Below the pieces are notes generated by a model. That model was not told the origin of the DNA and searched no databases. It saw only the letters and a list, made by a program, of their open reading frames with translations. This document shows positions 40,458-49,194 of a stretch of DNA of 64,000 nucleotides, piece by piece (the first letter of the stretch is position 1; each line of letters opens with the position of its first letter). The DNA comes from RHKX01 sp963823565. GTDB taxonomy: Bacteria > Actinomycetota > Thermoleophilia > Solirubrobacterales > 70-9. The translations under genes were made by a program, and so were the position numbers. The stretch lies in the NCBI GenBank assembly GCA_963823565.1, contig CAWGLR010000001.1, positions 868,001-932,000 on the forward strand, given 5' to 3'.

Positions 40458-42731
40458 CTACCGCCGTTCGCTGTCGGCGATCGTCGACCGGAAGCCGCGC
40501 AGCCGCAGCGCGTTGCCGACGACCGAGATGCTGGAGAGCGCCATCGCCGCTCCCGCCAGGACGGGGTTGAGCAGGCCTACCGCCGCGAGCGGGATCGCGG
40601 CGACGTTGTAGCCGAACGCCCAGGCCAGGTTCTGCTTGATCGTCCGCAGGGTCGCTCGCGAGAGCCGGATCGCGTCCCCGGCGGCTCGCAGGTCGCCGGA
40701 GACGAGGGTCAGGTCCGACGCCTCGATCGCGACGTCGGTGCCCGTCCCGATCGCCAACCCGAGGTCGGCGCGGGCGAGGGCGGGAGCGTCGTTGACCCCG
40801 TCGCCGACCATCGCGACCACCCGGCCCTCGCCCTGGAGGCGGGCGACGACGTCGGCCTTCTCCGACGGCAGCACATCGGCGATGACCTCCTCGATCCCGA
40901 CCTCGGCGGCGACCGTGCGCGCGGTGCGCTCATTGTCGCCGGTGAGCAGGACCGGGCGCAGGCCGAGCTCGCGCAGCGAGACGACAGCCTCGGCGCTCGT
41001 CCGCTTGACGGTGTCGGCCACCTCGAATATCGCTCGCGCCTCTCCGTTCCAGCCGGCGACGATCGCCGTGCGTCCGCGCTCCTCGGCCTCGGCCTGAGCG
41101 CGCCGCAGCTCCTCCGGGATCGCCAACGACAGCTCGGCGAGCAGGGAGGCGCGACCGGCGACGACCTCGCGGCCGGCGACGGTCCCGGTCACTCCGAGGC
41201 CCTCGCGGTTGGCGAAGCCCTCGACCGGCAGGAGGTCGCCCTCGGCGCGGGCCGCCGCGGCGATCGCCGCCGCGATCGGATGCTCTGATGCGTCCTCGAG
41301 CGATCCGACGACGCGTAGCGCCTCGGCGCGATCGACGCCGGTAGCGGGGACGACCTCGGCGACGCTCATCCGCCCGGTCGTAACCGTGCCCGTCTTGTCG
41401 AGGACGATCGTGTCCACGCGGCGGGTCGACTCCAGGATCTCCGGTCCCTTGATCAGCAGGCCGAGCTGGGCGCCGCGCCCGGTCCCGACCATCAGCGCTG
41501 TCGGCGTCGCGAGCCCGAGCGCGCAGGGACAGGCGATGATCAGCACGGCGACCGCGGCGGTGAACGCGAACGTCGCGCCCTCCCCCGCGCCGAGCCAGAA
41601 GCCGAGCGTAGCGACGGCGATCGCGATCACGACCGGGACGAAGACGCCCGAGATCCGGTCGGCGAGCCGCTGCACCGGCGCCTTGCCGCTCTGCGCCTCG
41701 GTGACGAGCCGGGCGATCTGCGCGAGGGCGGTGTCCGCGCCGACGCGGGTGGCGTGGACGACCAGGCGCCCGCCGGCGTTCACGGTCGCGCCGGCGACCT
41801 CGGCGCCGGGCGCCACCTCCACCGGCACCGACTCGCCGGTCAGCATGCTCATGTCGACGGCCGAGGTGCCCTCTTCGACGACGCCGTCGGTAGCCACCTT
41901 CTCCCCCGGCCGGACGACGAAGCGGTCGCCGACCGCGAGCTGGTCGATCGGGACCCGCCGCTCGCTCCCGTCCGGGTCGAGCAGCGCGACGTCGCGGGCG
42001 CCGAGCTCGAGCAGGGCGGTGATGGCCGCGCCCGCCCGCCGCTTCGCACGCGCCTCGAAGTAACGGCCGGCGAGGATGAATGTCGTTACGACCGCGGCGG
42101 TCTCGAGGTAGATCTCGCTCGAGGAGGTTCCCTCCGTCGGGATCAGGACGAAGTCCATTTGCATCCCGGTCACGCCGGCGTCGCCGAGGAAGAGCGCGTA
42201 GACGGACCATCCCCAGGCGGCGAGCGTGCCGATCGAGATCAGCGTGTCCATCGTCGCCGCGCCGTGCTTGAAGTTCGCCCAGGCCGCGCGGTGGAATGGC
42301 CAGGCGCCCCAGATCACGACCGGCGTCGCCAGAGTGAGTGCGGCCCACTGCCAGTTGTCGAACTGGAGCGGGCGGATCATCGACACCAGCAACACGGGCA
42401 GCGACAGCGCGGCGCTGATCAGCAGGCGCTGGCGCAGGGAGTCGGTCGCGTCGGCCTCCGGCTCGGCGGGCGCTCCCTCGTCGCCGGGCTCGGGTGGCAG
42501 GACGGCCTCATATCCGGTCGCCTCCACCGCCTCGACCAGGCGCGCCGGCGCCACGCGCTCGGGGTCGTAGTCGACGGTCGCGCGCTCCGTCGCGTAGTTG
42601 ACCGCGGCGGCGACCCCCTCGATCTCGTTCAGCCCGCGCTCGACGCGATTGGCGCAGGACGCGCACGTCATCCCGACGATCGGCATCTCGAGGTGCGCGG
42701 TGCCGGGGTCCTTGGTTTCGGCGGCGCTCAT
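40458..42731 (-). CDS. copA: Copper-exporting P1B-type ATPase
   Basis: A 757-residue heavy-metal ATPase. One N-terminal HMA domain has IVGMTCASCANRVERGL (CxxC). The membrane core has the CPC ion site in IIACPCALGLATPTALMVG. The catalytic Asp is in IVLDKTGTVTTG, the nucleotide-binding SEHPIA motif is in LEDASEHPIAAAI, and MVGDGVNDAPALARADLG is the hinge. These make it a Cu(I)/Ag(I) exporter at the plasma membrane. Start and upstream stop overlap (ATGA, 42728-42731), so it is coupled to the secreted protein gene, and both lie behind a CsoR-like operator. Confidence 0.95.
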   Translation of the reverse strand: MSAAETKDPGTAHLEMPIVGMTCASCANRVERGLNEIEGVAAAVNYATERATVDYDPERVAPARLVEAVEATGYEAVLPPEPGDEGAPAEPEADATDSLRQRLLISAALSLPVLLVSMIRPLQFDNWQWAALTLATPVVIWGAWPFHRAAWANFKHGAATMDTLISIGTLAAWGWSVYALFLGDAGVTGMQMDFVLIPTEGTSSSEIYLETAAVVTTFILAGRYFEARAKRRAGAAITALLELGARDVALLDPDGSERRVPIDQLAVGDRFVVRPGEKVATDGVVEEGTSAVDMSMLTGESVPVEVAPGAEVAGATVNAGGRLVVHATRVGADTALAQIARLVTEAQSGKAPVQRLADRISGVFVPVVIAIAVATLGFWLGAGEGATFAFTAAVAVLIIACPCALGLATPTALMVGTGRGAQLGLLIKGPEILESTRRVDTIVLDKTGTVTTGRMSVAEVVPATGVDRAEALRVVGSLEDASEHPIAAAIAAAARAEGDLLPVEGFANREGLGVTGTVAGREVVAGRASLLAELSLAIPEELRRAQAEAEERGRTAIVAGWNGEARAIFEVADTVKRTSAEAVVSLRELGLRPVLLTGDNERTARTVAAEVGIEEVIADVLPSEKADVVARLQGEGRVVAMVGDGVNDAPALARADLGLAIGTGTDVAIEASDLTLVSGDLRAAGDAIRLSRATLRTIKQNLAWAFGYNVAAIPLAAVGLLNPVLAGAAMALSSISVVGNALRLRGFRSTIADSERR

Positions 42732-43606
42732 CGGCCCGCCTCCTCGGTGAACTCGGCGGTCCGCACCTCGCCGTCGTGGCGGAACTGGAGGAACATCCGG
42801 TAACGGCCCGCGGTCGGCAGCTCGGCGTGGAAGCCGATCGACGCGGGGTCGGCCGACTCCTCCTCGGGGTGCACGTGGAGGTAGGCGAGATCGCCCTCGC
42901 GGATCACGACCAGGTGGCCGCGCGCGCCGAGGTACGGCTGCAGGTCCTCGACGGGGCGGCCGTCGCGGCTCACCCGGAAGGTGACCGTGCCGTCCTCGCC
43001 GGCCCGCTTGCGCACGTCGTACCCGGCGACGCGAGCCTCGTCGGCCGCCGCCGGCAGGGGCCGCGGCTCGTAGTCGCCGGGCGCGGTCAGGTCGGCGCCG
43101 AGGGTCAGGTCCTCGCCGCCGGTCACGAAGTCGGCGTAGACGCGGTAGGGCCCCGGCTCGCTGAGCGTCACCGGCACGCTCCAGGTCCCGTCGGCGGCGA
43201 GCCGAGGATGCAGGTGCTGGTAGCCGGTGAGGTCGCGCCGGACCACGATCGCGTGCATCCGCTTCGCGTGCTCGACGTCGAAGTCGGTGACCGCGCGACC
43301 GCGCTCATCGAGGATCCGGAACCGCAGCTCCGCGCTCCGCTCGGGCTCGGCGCTCGTCCGGGAGAGCTCCAGCCGGTAGCCGGCCTCGGCGACCGCCAGG
43401 CCACCCGGCGCCTCCTCTGCGGCTGCCTCCTTGCCGCCGCCGTGCTCTTCGGCCATCGTCGTCATCTCCTCGCTCCCATGATCCTCGCTCGTCGGCTCGT
43501 CGCCACCGATCCGACCGGGCTCGAGCGCGCCGCCCGCGACCGCGGCAAGGCCGCCCACGAGGGCGAGAGTCGCGGCGAACGCCGCCAGCTTCGCCGCCGT
43601 CCTCAT
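42728..43606 (-). CDS. Secreted His/Met-containing protein of the copper operon
   Basis: A 292-residue exported protein with a signal peptide (LAAFAATLALVGGLAAVAGG), a His/Glu/Met-rich segment (EDHGSEEMTTMAEEHGGGKE), and two beta-sandwich-like domains. Repeated blocks HAKRMHAIVVRRDLTGYQHL and GHLVVIREGDLAYLHVHPEE carry paired histidines. Proteins of this type are often encoded with CopA and may bind copper outside the membrane; direct evidence is lacking. First gene of the copper operon; a palindromic operator lies 50 bases upstream. Confidence 0.78.
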   Translation of the reverse strand: MRTAAKLAAFAATLALVGGLAAVAGGALEPGRIGGDEPTSEDHGSEEMTTMAEEHGGGKEAAAEEAPGGLAVAEAGYRLELSRTSAEPERSAELRFRILDERGRAVTDFDVEHAKRMHAIVVRRDLTGYQHLHPRLAADGTWSVPVTLSEPGPYRVYADFVTGGEDLTLGADLTAPGDYEPRPLPAAADEARVAGYDVRKRAGEDGTVTFRVSRDGRPVEDLQPYLGARGHLVVIREGDLAYLHVHPEEESADPASIGFHAELPTAGRYRMFLQFRHDGEVRTAEFTEEAGR

Positions 43607-43656
43607 CGAGCCCGGTCCTCGTGGTCGCGCATCGTCAGCTCCTTGGTCGTTTGCGA

Positions 43657-43698
43657 ATACCCCCCTGGGGTGTCAACACCATACCACGAGGGGGTATG
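43657..43698 (-). promoter_or_regulatory. CsoR-like copper operator overlapping a promoter
   Basis: ATACCCCCCTGGGGTGT (43657-43673) is a near-palindrome of the G/C-tract type bound by CsoR repressors. CATACC...GGTATG (43680-43698) forms a second palindrome. Reading on the minus strand, TTGACA (-35-like) lies between them. No csoR gene is present in the window. Confidence 0.6.
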
Positions 43699-43766
43699 CG
43701 ATGTCGCGACGTGCGGAGCGACCGGAAGGAACGGGCAGCGAACGGGGGCGGCGCGATGCGCGGCGA

Positions 43767-43806
43767 TTGGCAGGAAACGGACGCATTGACGTCCGCGAGC
43801 CGCCAA
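43767..43806 (+). repeat. 40-bp repeat, family 2 copy F
   Basis: Starts TTGGC, then GAAACG at the same offset as copies D and E (34285, 34345), and ends GCCAA. An internal stem CGGACG/CGTCCG with a 6-base loop is present. It lies downstream of the NlpC/P60 stop. Confidence 0.45.
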
Positions 43807-43880
43807 ACGCGACTCGAAGCCCTCCTCCCCAGCCTCAACCCACGCGGCGCGGGCTCAGCCGATGTGGAGTCGGCGAAGCT

Positions 43881-45158
43881 CTAGAAGCCCGCCGGGTGGC
43901 GGACGGCCCACGACTGGCTGGTCTCCCAGCTCGAGGGCGAGGAGCTCCAGCTCGGGCCGGAGCCGCCGGTGTCGGAGGTGTCCCAGCGGAGGCCGGCGAC
44001 CCACATGAAGGTGTGGCCGGAGTTGGCGTAGACGGTGATCCAGTTGCCTTCGCCGGACTCGCCCCAGTAGCCGAGGCCGGTGGAGTCGAGCGGGGCGTCG
44101 AGGAAGCCGCCCCCGTGGAGCGCGTAGGAGACGGCGCCCGAGCAGTCGTAGCCGGAGGACTCGAAGGAGCCATGACCGCCGCCCCAGACGTAGGGCATGT
44201 CCTCGATCTGATTGGCGGCCTCGATCACCGCGACGACCTGGGGCGGCGCGTCGGCGGGCGGCGTGGCCGTCCCGTCCGAGTTGATCACCGCGGTGCTGCC
44301 CGAGGGTGGCGGAGCCGAGGGCGCGGGGGCGGCAACCGAGGGATCGGACGGCTCGGAGATCGGCGGCGGCACGGCCGCCTGCTCGGCGGCGCGCTCCTGC
44401 GCCTTCTGGATGCCGTCCTCGAGGTCGGCTTCGCGGGTCTGGAGCGAGCCGAGGGTGTCGCGGCGGGACGAGCGCGCGGCGGCGAGCTGCTGCTCCTGGG
44501 CCTCGAGCGAGGCGCGGACGTCGGCGAGCTCCGCGCGTCGCTCGGCGATCGCGTCGCGCTGCTCCTCGATCCGCTGCTTGGCGTCGGCGAGGCGCGCGAC
44601 CGTGTCCTCGGCCTCGTTGCGAAGGTCCTTGACCCGCTGGACGGTGTCGGCCTGGTACTGCTGGACGCGGTTGAGGTAGGCGGCGTCGATCCCGGCGTCC
44701 TCCCAGTTCGCGGAGTCGAGGATCAGCTTCATCGTGTCCGGGTCGTCGGACTTGTAGACGCCGACGACGATCCGGCGGAGCTCGGCGATCGCGTCCTCGA
44801 GCTGGGCGCGGACCCGGGCCAGATGCTCGCGGCCCTGCTCGAGCTCGGCCTCGGCGGCGTCGAGCTCCTGCTCGGCCTTGGCGAGCTCGGTTGCGGCGGC
44901 CTCTTCGCGCTGGCGCGCCTCCGACACCTGGCCGATCAGAGCGTTGATCTGCGCGTTGTCGTCGGCGATCTGCTGCGAGAGCGCCTCCTGGCGATTGCGG
45001 ACGTCGGAGAGCTCAGCCTGCTTGGAGGCGACGCTCGCGCTCGCGGCGCGGCCGTCGATCAGGACGACGAGCGCGCAGACGGCGACGAGCAGCGTCGCGG
45101 CGGCGATCAGCCGCGCGGCAGCCGAACCTGCCTCGTTGTTGAAGGGATTGGCTCGCAT
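43881..45158 (-). CDS. NlpC/P60 peptidoglycan endopeptidase with coiled-coil
   Basis: A 425-residue protein: an N-terminal membrane/signal segment (ARLIAAATLLVAVCALVVLI), two long coiled coils (about residues 42-135 and 165-255), a Pro/Ser linker, and an NlpC/P60 domain. Catalytic Cys lies in SGYDCSGAVSYALH and His in ANSGHTFMWVAGL. The design resembles RipA/CwlO-type D,L-endopeptidases that are activated at the septum. The 298-base leader includes several TTGCAA/CTTGC motifs and repeat copy G. Monocistronic. Confidence 0.9.
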   Translation of the reverse strand: MRANPFNNEAGSAAARLIAAATLLVAVCALVVLIDGRAASASVASKQAELSDVRNRQEALSQQIADDNAQINALIGQVSEARQREEAAATELAKAEQELDAAEAELEQGREHLARVRAQLEDAIAELRRIVVGVYKSDDPDTMKLILDSANWEDAGIDAAYLNRVQQYQADTVQRVKDLRNEAEDTVARLADAKQRIEEQRDAIAERRAELADVRASLEAQEQQLAAARSSRRDTLGSLQTREADLEDGIQKAQERAAEQAAVPPPISEPSDPSVAAPAPSAPPPSGSTAVINSDGTATPPADAPPQVVAVIEAANQIEDMPYVWGGGHGSFESSGYDCSGAVSYALHGGGFLDAPLDSTGLGYWGESGEGNWITVYANSGHTFMWVAGLRWDTSDTGGSGPSWSSSPSSWETSQSWAVRHPAGF

Positions 45159-45365
45159 GGAGGGTGGCGGGCGGGGAGAGACCCCATCCCGGTCCCGGCA
45201 AGCTAGCGGTGGATCGGCAATTGCAAGCGGTCGCTAACAAACGTGCAACGAATCTTGCGGGTGGAGGACCACCGCCACAGGCACGCGAAACCCCCCCGTT
45301 TGCACGCATTTCTGCCGCTTGCGAGGAGCCTTGCAGGTCCGTCTGCGGCTATGAGCTTCCTGTAA

Positions 45366-45442
45366 GGGACGGGCGGGGGGTGGGCGGCCGCCCTGCCGCC
45401 GAAGGCGGGGTCGTAGGCCGGCCGCCTCCCCCGCCCGTCTCC
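45366..45442 (-). repeat. Stem-loop repeat, family 3 copy G
   Basis: GGGACGGGCGGGGG (45366-45379) pairs with CCCCCGCCCGTCTCC (45428-45442), and further pairing extends inward. The core at 45417-45392 reads CCTACGACCC... on the minus strand, as in copies I and H. It begins 15 bases after the stop of the MaoC-like gene (45457), the same place and orientation as the other copies. Confidence 0.6.
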
Positions 45443-45456
45443 GGCGGGTCGGAGCC

Positions 45457-46341
45457 TCAGACGGGCCGGACCAAGCCGACGAGATGTTCGCGCTCGCCCT
45501 TCGAGTCGCGGATCGCGAACCCGACCTCTCCCCCGGCCCGCTCCTCGGAGGCGAAGCGCACCCGCGCCGGCAGCAGCAGCGGCTTGCCGAAGGCGACCTC
45601 GGTGACCAGCGAGCCGGGCAGCCTCGACTCGAGCTGGGCGAGGCTTCGCGCCATGCTCCACATGCCGTGGGCGATGGCGCGCGAGAACCCGAACGCTTTG
45701 GCGCTGAGCGAGTGCATGTGGATCGGGTTGCGATCGCCGGAGACGGCGGCGTAGCGGCGGCCGAGCCCGCCGTCGAGCTTCCACTCCGGGATCGCGGACG
45801 CGCCGGCCGCCATCGGCGCGGGACGCGAACCCGGCGGCGCGTCGGGGTCGCCCTTGCCGCGGCGCAGGATCGTCCCCCGCTCCTCCCAGACCAGCTCGCC
45901 GGCGCTGCGCGCCTCGGCGACGAGGGTGAACGCCCGGCCCTTCGGATGGTCGCGGAGGTCCTCGGCGCGGACCGCGAGGCCCAGCCGCTCGGAGCGCGCG
46001 ATCGGGCGGTGCTGGACGATCGCGTTGTCGAGGTGGACGAGCCCGAGCAGCGGGAACGGGAAGGAGCCGTCGGCCATCAACCGCATCTGCAGCGGGAAGG
46101 CGAGGACGTGCGGGTAGGTCGGAGGCAGCGAGTCCCGTAGGCCGAAGCCGCAGACCCGGCAGTACTCGGCGAGGCGCTCGCGGTCGGTCTCGACGCCGTC
46201 GAGCTGGAGCTCGAGGTCGGGGAGCGACGAGCCGCGGCCGCCGACGAACGGCAACAGCGAGGCCCCCGGCACAGCGCCGAGGGCGGCGCGCCCGTAGAGC
46301 AGCGGCGAGCCGGGAGGGGAGTCGAGCTTCTCGGTGCGCAT
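45457..46341 (-). CDS. MaoC-like hydratase, HtdX type
   Basis: A 294-residue double hot-dog protein. RRYAAVSGDRNPIHMHSLSA followed by KAFGFSRAIAHGMWSMA is the hydratase-2 motif with catalytic Asp and His. The N-terminal half is a degenerate hot dog. It should hydrate trans-2-enoyl-CoA or -ACP. Its order with fabG4 and fadA2 is the same as M. tuberculosis Rv0241c-Rv0242c-Rv0243, so it is the likely HtdX equivalent. The gene begins 14 bases after the fabG4 stop. Confidence 0.85.
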   Translation of the reverse strand: MRTEKLDSPPGSPLLYGRAALGAVPGASLLPFVGGRGSSLPDLELQLDGVETDRERLAEYCRVCGFGLRDSLPPTYPHVLAFPLQMRLMADGSFPFPLLGLVHLDNAIVQHRPIARSERLGLAVRAEDLRDHPKGRAFTLVAEARSAGELVWEERGTILRRGKGDPDAPPGSRPAPMAAGASAIPEWKLDGGLGRRYAAVSGDRNPIHMHSLSAKAFGFSRAIAHGMWSMARSLAQLESRLPGSLVTEVAFGKPLLLPARVRFASEERAGGEVGFAIRDSKGEREHLVGLVRPV

Positions 46342-46354
46342 CCGGGTCCCCGCT

Positions 46355-47758
46355 CTAGGCGCCGATCATGTGCTGGCCGTCGACCCGGACCACGTTCCCG
46401 TTGAGCCCGGTGGAGGCAGGGCTCGCGAACCATGCGATCGCCTCGGCGACATCGACCGGCAGCCCGCCCTGGGAGAGCGAGTTCATCCGCCGTCCCGCCT
46501 CGCGCGGGGCGATCGGCATCGCCGCCGTCATCTGCGTCTCGATGAACCCGGGGGCGACGGCATTGATCGTCGCGCCGCGCTCGGCGAAGGCCGGCGCCGT
46601 CGACTCGACCATCCCGATCACGCCCGCCTTCGACGTCGCGTAGTTCGTCTGCCCGGCGTTGCCGGCGATCCCGCTCATCGAGGAGACGCAGACGATTCGC
46701 CCGTTCTCGTTCAGAACGTCGCGCTCGAGCAGCGCGTCGTTGATCCGCTCCTCGCTCGAGAGGTTGATGTCCATCAGCAGCGCCCAGCGGTCCTCGTCCA
46801 TGCCGCCGAGCGTCTTGTCGCGGGTGATGCCGGCGTTGTGGACGACGACGTCGACGCCGCCGTGGTGCTGCTGCAGCTCGTCGCAGATCAGCGCCGGCGC
46901 CTCCGGGTCGGTGATGTCGGCGGCGATCGCCGAGCCCCCGATCGAACTGGTCACCGCATCGAGGTCCTCGGCGAGCGCCGGGACGTCGACGCCGACGACG
47001 TGGGCCCCGTCGCGCTCGAGCGTTCGCGCGATCGCCTCGCCGATCCCGCGCGAGGCGCCGGTGACGAGCGCGACCTTGCCGTGCAGCGGGCGCTCCCAGT
47101 CGATCTCCGGGACCTCGCGGCCGGCGCCCACGCGCACGACCTGGCCCGACACGTAGGCCGAGCGCGGCGAGAGGAAGAACCGCAGGGTCGAGCCGAGCTT
47201 GTCCTCGGCGTCGGGAGCGACGTAGACGAGGTCGGCGGTCGCGCCGTAGCGCACCTCCTTGGCGACGGAGCGGACGAAGCCCTCGAGCGCGCGCTGCGCC
47301 GTCGCCTCGCGCGGCGCCGTGCAGTCCTCGGGCTGGGTGCCGAGCACGATCAGCCGCCCCGACGGGGCGAGCCGCCGGATCGTCGGGTGGAAGAACGCCC
47401 AGAGCTCGCGCAGCTCGACGCTGTGGGAGATGCCGGTGGCGTCGAAGACCAGCGCCTTCCAGCGCTGGTCGGCGGGCGCATCCGGGTTCCAGACCCCGGC
47501 ATCGATGCCGGCGTCGCCGAGCGCGCCGCGCACCTCGTCGTCGAGCGCGGAATCGGTGTGGACCTCGGCCTCCGCCAGCACCCCGGCGATCGCGGCGCTG
47601 AGCCGACCGCCCGGCGCGGAGCCGGCGAGCACCGCGCCGCCGATCAGCGGCGCGCCCTCGCGGTACCGGTCGAGCTGGACGGGCTGCGGCAATCCCAGGC
47701 TCTTCGCGATGAACCCGCCGACGGGGTTGTTGATGAGCTGGGTGTAGGTGTCAGGCAT
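46355..47758 (-). CDS. fabG4: High-molecular-weight 3-oxoacyl reductase
   Basis: A 467-residue FabG of the long form. The first ~200 residues are a flavodoxin-like domain without catalytic motifs. The second is a classical SDR: VALVTGASRGIGEAIARTLE, VVVHNAGITRDKTL and IVCVSSMSGIAGNAGQTNYATSK region (Ser, Tyr, Lys). It reduces 3-oxoacyl-CoA or -ACP with NADH. The long form and the setting match mycobacterial FabG4. It lies between fadA2 (20 bases) and the MaoC gene. Confidence 0.9.
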   Translation of the reverse strand: MPDTYTQLINNPVGGFIAKSLGLPQPVQLDRYREGAPLIGGAVLAGSAPGGRLSAAIAGVLAEAEVHTDSALDDEVRGALGDAGIDAGVWNPDAPADQRWKALVFDATGISHSVELRELWAFFHPTIRRLAPSGRLIVLGTQPEDCTAPREATAQRALEGFVRSVAKEVRYGATADLVYVAPDAEDKLGSTLRFFLSPRSAYVSGQVVRVGAGREVPEIDWERPLHGKVALVTGASRGIGEAIARTLERDGAHVVGVDVPALAEDLDAVTSSIGGSAIAADITDPEAPALICDELQQHHGGVDVVVHNAGITRDKTLGGMDEDRWALLMDINLSSEERINDALLERDVLNENGRIVCVSSMSGIAGNAGQTNYATSKAGVIGMVESTAPAFAERGATINAVAPGFIETQMTAAMPIAPREAGRRMNSLSQGGLPVDVAEAIAWFASPASTGLNGNVVRVDGQHMIGA

Positions 47759-47778
47759 TCGTAGCTCCTTGCTGCTCG

Positions 47779-49056
47779 CTACTTCTCGAGGATCGCAACG
47801 ACGCCCTGGCCGCCGGCCGCGCAGATCGAGATCAGCCCGCGACCGCCTCCGCGCTGGTCGAGCATCTTCGCCAGGTTGCCGACGATCCGGCCGCCGGTTG
47901 CGGCGAACGGATGCCCGGCGGCGAGGGAGCCCCCGTTCACGTTCAGCTTCGCGCGGTCGATCGAGCCGAGCGGCTTCTCGAGCCCGAGCCGCTCACGGCA
48001 GAACACGGGGTCCTCCCACGCCGCGAGCGTGCAGAGCACCTGCGCGGCGAAGGCCTCGTGGATCTCGTAGAGGTCGAAGTCCTGGAGGCTGAGCCCGTTG
48101 CGGGCGAGCATCCGCGGCACCGCGTAGGCGGGCGCCATCAGCAGCCCGTCGCGGCCGCCGACGTGATCGACGGCGGCGGTCTCGGCGTCGACGAAGCGGG
48201 CGAGCACGTCGAGCCCGTGCTTCGCCGCCCACTCCTCGCTGCCGAGCAGGACCGCGGAGGCGCCGTCGCTGAGCGGCGTCGAGTTGCCGGCGGTCATCGT
48301 CCCCTCGGGGCCGCCGAAGACGGGCTTCAGCTTGGCGAGCTTCTCGACCGTCGTGTCCGGGCGCAGGTTCTGGTCGCGCTCGAGCCCGAGGAACGGGGTG
48401 ACGAGGTCGTCCTCGAAGCCGCCGTCGTAGGCGGCGGCGAGCCCGTGGTGGGAGGCGGCCGTCAGCTCGTCCTGCGCCTCGCGGGTGATCCCCCAGTCGC
48501 GGGCCATGATCGCGGTGTGCTCGCCCATCGAGAGGCCGGTGCGCGGCTCGGCGTTCTGCGGGATCTCGGGGACGATGTGGCCGGGGCGCACCTTGGTCAG
48601 CGCGCGGATGCGATCGACGTTGGAGCGGGCGGAGTTCGCCTCGAGGAGGATCCGGCGGAGGTCGTCGTTGAGCTCGATCGGCGCGTCGGAGGTGGTGTCG
48701 ACGCCGCAGGCGATCGCCGAGTCGGCCTGGCCGAGGGCGATCTTGTTGGCGGTGAGGATGAAGGTCTCGAGGCCGGTGCCACAGGCCTGGCCGACGTCGT
48801 AGGCCGGCGTCTCGTGGGAGAGCCGGCTGCCGAGCAGGGACTCGCGGGTGAGGTTGAAGTCACGAGCGTGCTTGAGGACCGCGCCGCCGGCGACCTCGCC
48901 GAGCCGCTCGCCGGCGATCCCGGTCCGCTCGATCAGGTTGTCGAGCGCTGCGGTGAGCATGTCCTGGTTGGACGCCTGCGCGTAGGGCCCGTTGGAGCGG
49001 GCGAAGGGGATCCGGTTGGACCCGAGGATTGCGACGGGCCGGGTGTTCTGGTTCAT
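47779..49056 (-). CDS. fadA2: Acetyl-CoA acetyltransferase / 3-ketoacyl-CoA thiolase (FadA2 type)
   Basis: A 425-residue thiolase. The nucleophile Cys lies in AYDVGQACGTGLETFILTAN. His in YEIHEAFAAQVLCT, GGSLAAGHPFAATGGRI and the second catalytic Cys in ISICAAGGQGV complete the active site. It cleaves or forms 3-ketoacyl-CoA. ATG 49056. It precedes fabG4 and the MaoC gene in one operon; a hairpin pair in 49093-49192 separates it from the acyl-CoA dehydrogenases. Confidence 0.9.
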   Translation of the reverse strand: MNQNTRPVAILGSNRIPFARSNGPYAQASNQDMLTAALDNLIERTGIAGERLGEVAGGAVLKHARDFNLTRESLLGSRLSHETPAYDVGQACGTGLETFILTANKIALGQADSAIACGVDTTSDAPIELNDDLRRILLEANSARSNVDRIRALTKVRPGHIVPEIPQNAEPRTGLSMGEHTAIMARDWGITREAQDELTAASHHGLAAAYDGGFEDDLVTPFLGLERDQNLRPDTTVEKLAKLKPVFGGPEGTMTAGNSTPLSDGASAVLLGSEEWAAKHGLDVLARFVDAETAAVDHVGGRDGLLMAPAYAVPRMLARNGLSLQDFDLYEIHEAFAAQVLCTLAAWEDPVFCRERLGLEKPLGSIDRAKLNVNGGSLAAGHPFAATGGRIVGNLAKMLDQRGGGRGLISICAAGGQGVVAILEK

Positions 49057-49155
49057 CTCGGTGCGTTTCCTTCCCGGGATCGAGGTTCTGAAATCTCGGT
49101 GGGCGACCTCGCCCCCGAGATCACCGTGGATCCTGCCGGCGAGCCGTAGCGGGAG

Positions 49156-49192
49156 CCGACCGGACCGGACGCGAAGCGGAGGATCCGGTCGG
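49156..49192 (-). terminator. Hairpins between acyl-CoA dehydrogenase and fadA2
   Basis: CCGACCGGA (49156-49164) and TCCGGTCGG (49184-49192) pair directly after the dehydrogenase stop at 49195. A second stem (ATCTCGG...CCGAGAT, 49093-49121) follows before fadA2. The pair probably ends the upstream transcript. Confidence 0.6.
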
Positions 49193-49194
49193 GG

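Noticed and set aside
45203..45784. 193-codon minus-strand frame across the NlpC-MaoC gap
   Set aside because: It overlaps the MaoC gene in another frame and contains repeat copy G; no domain is visible.
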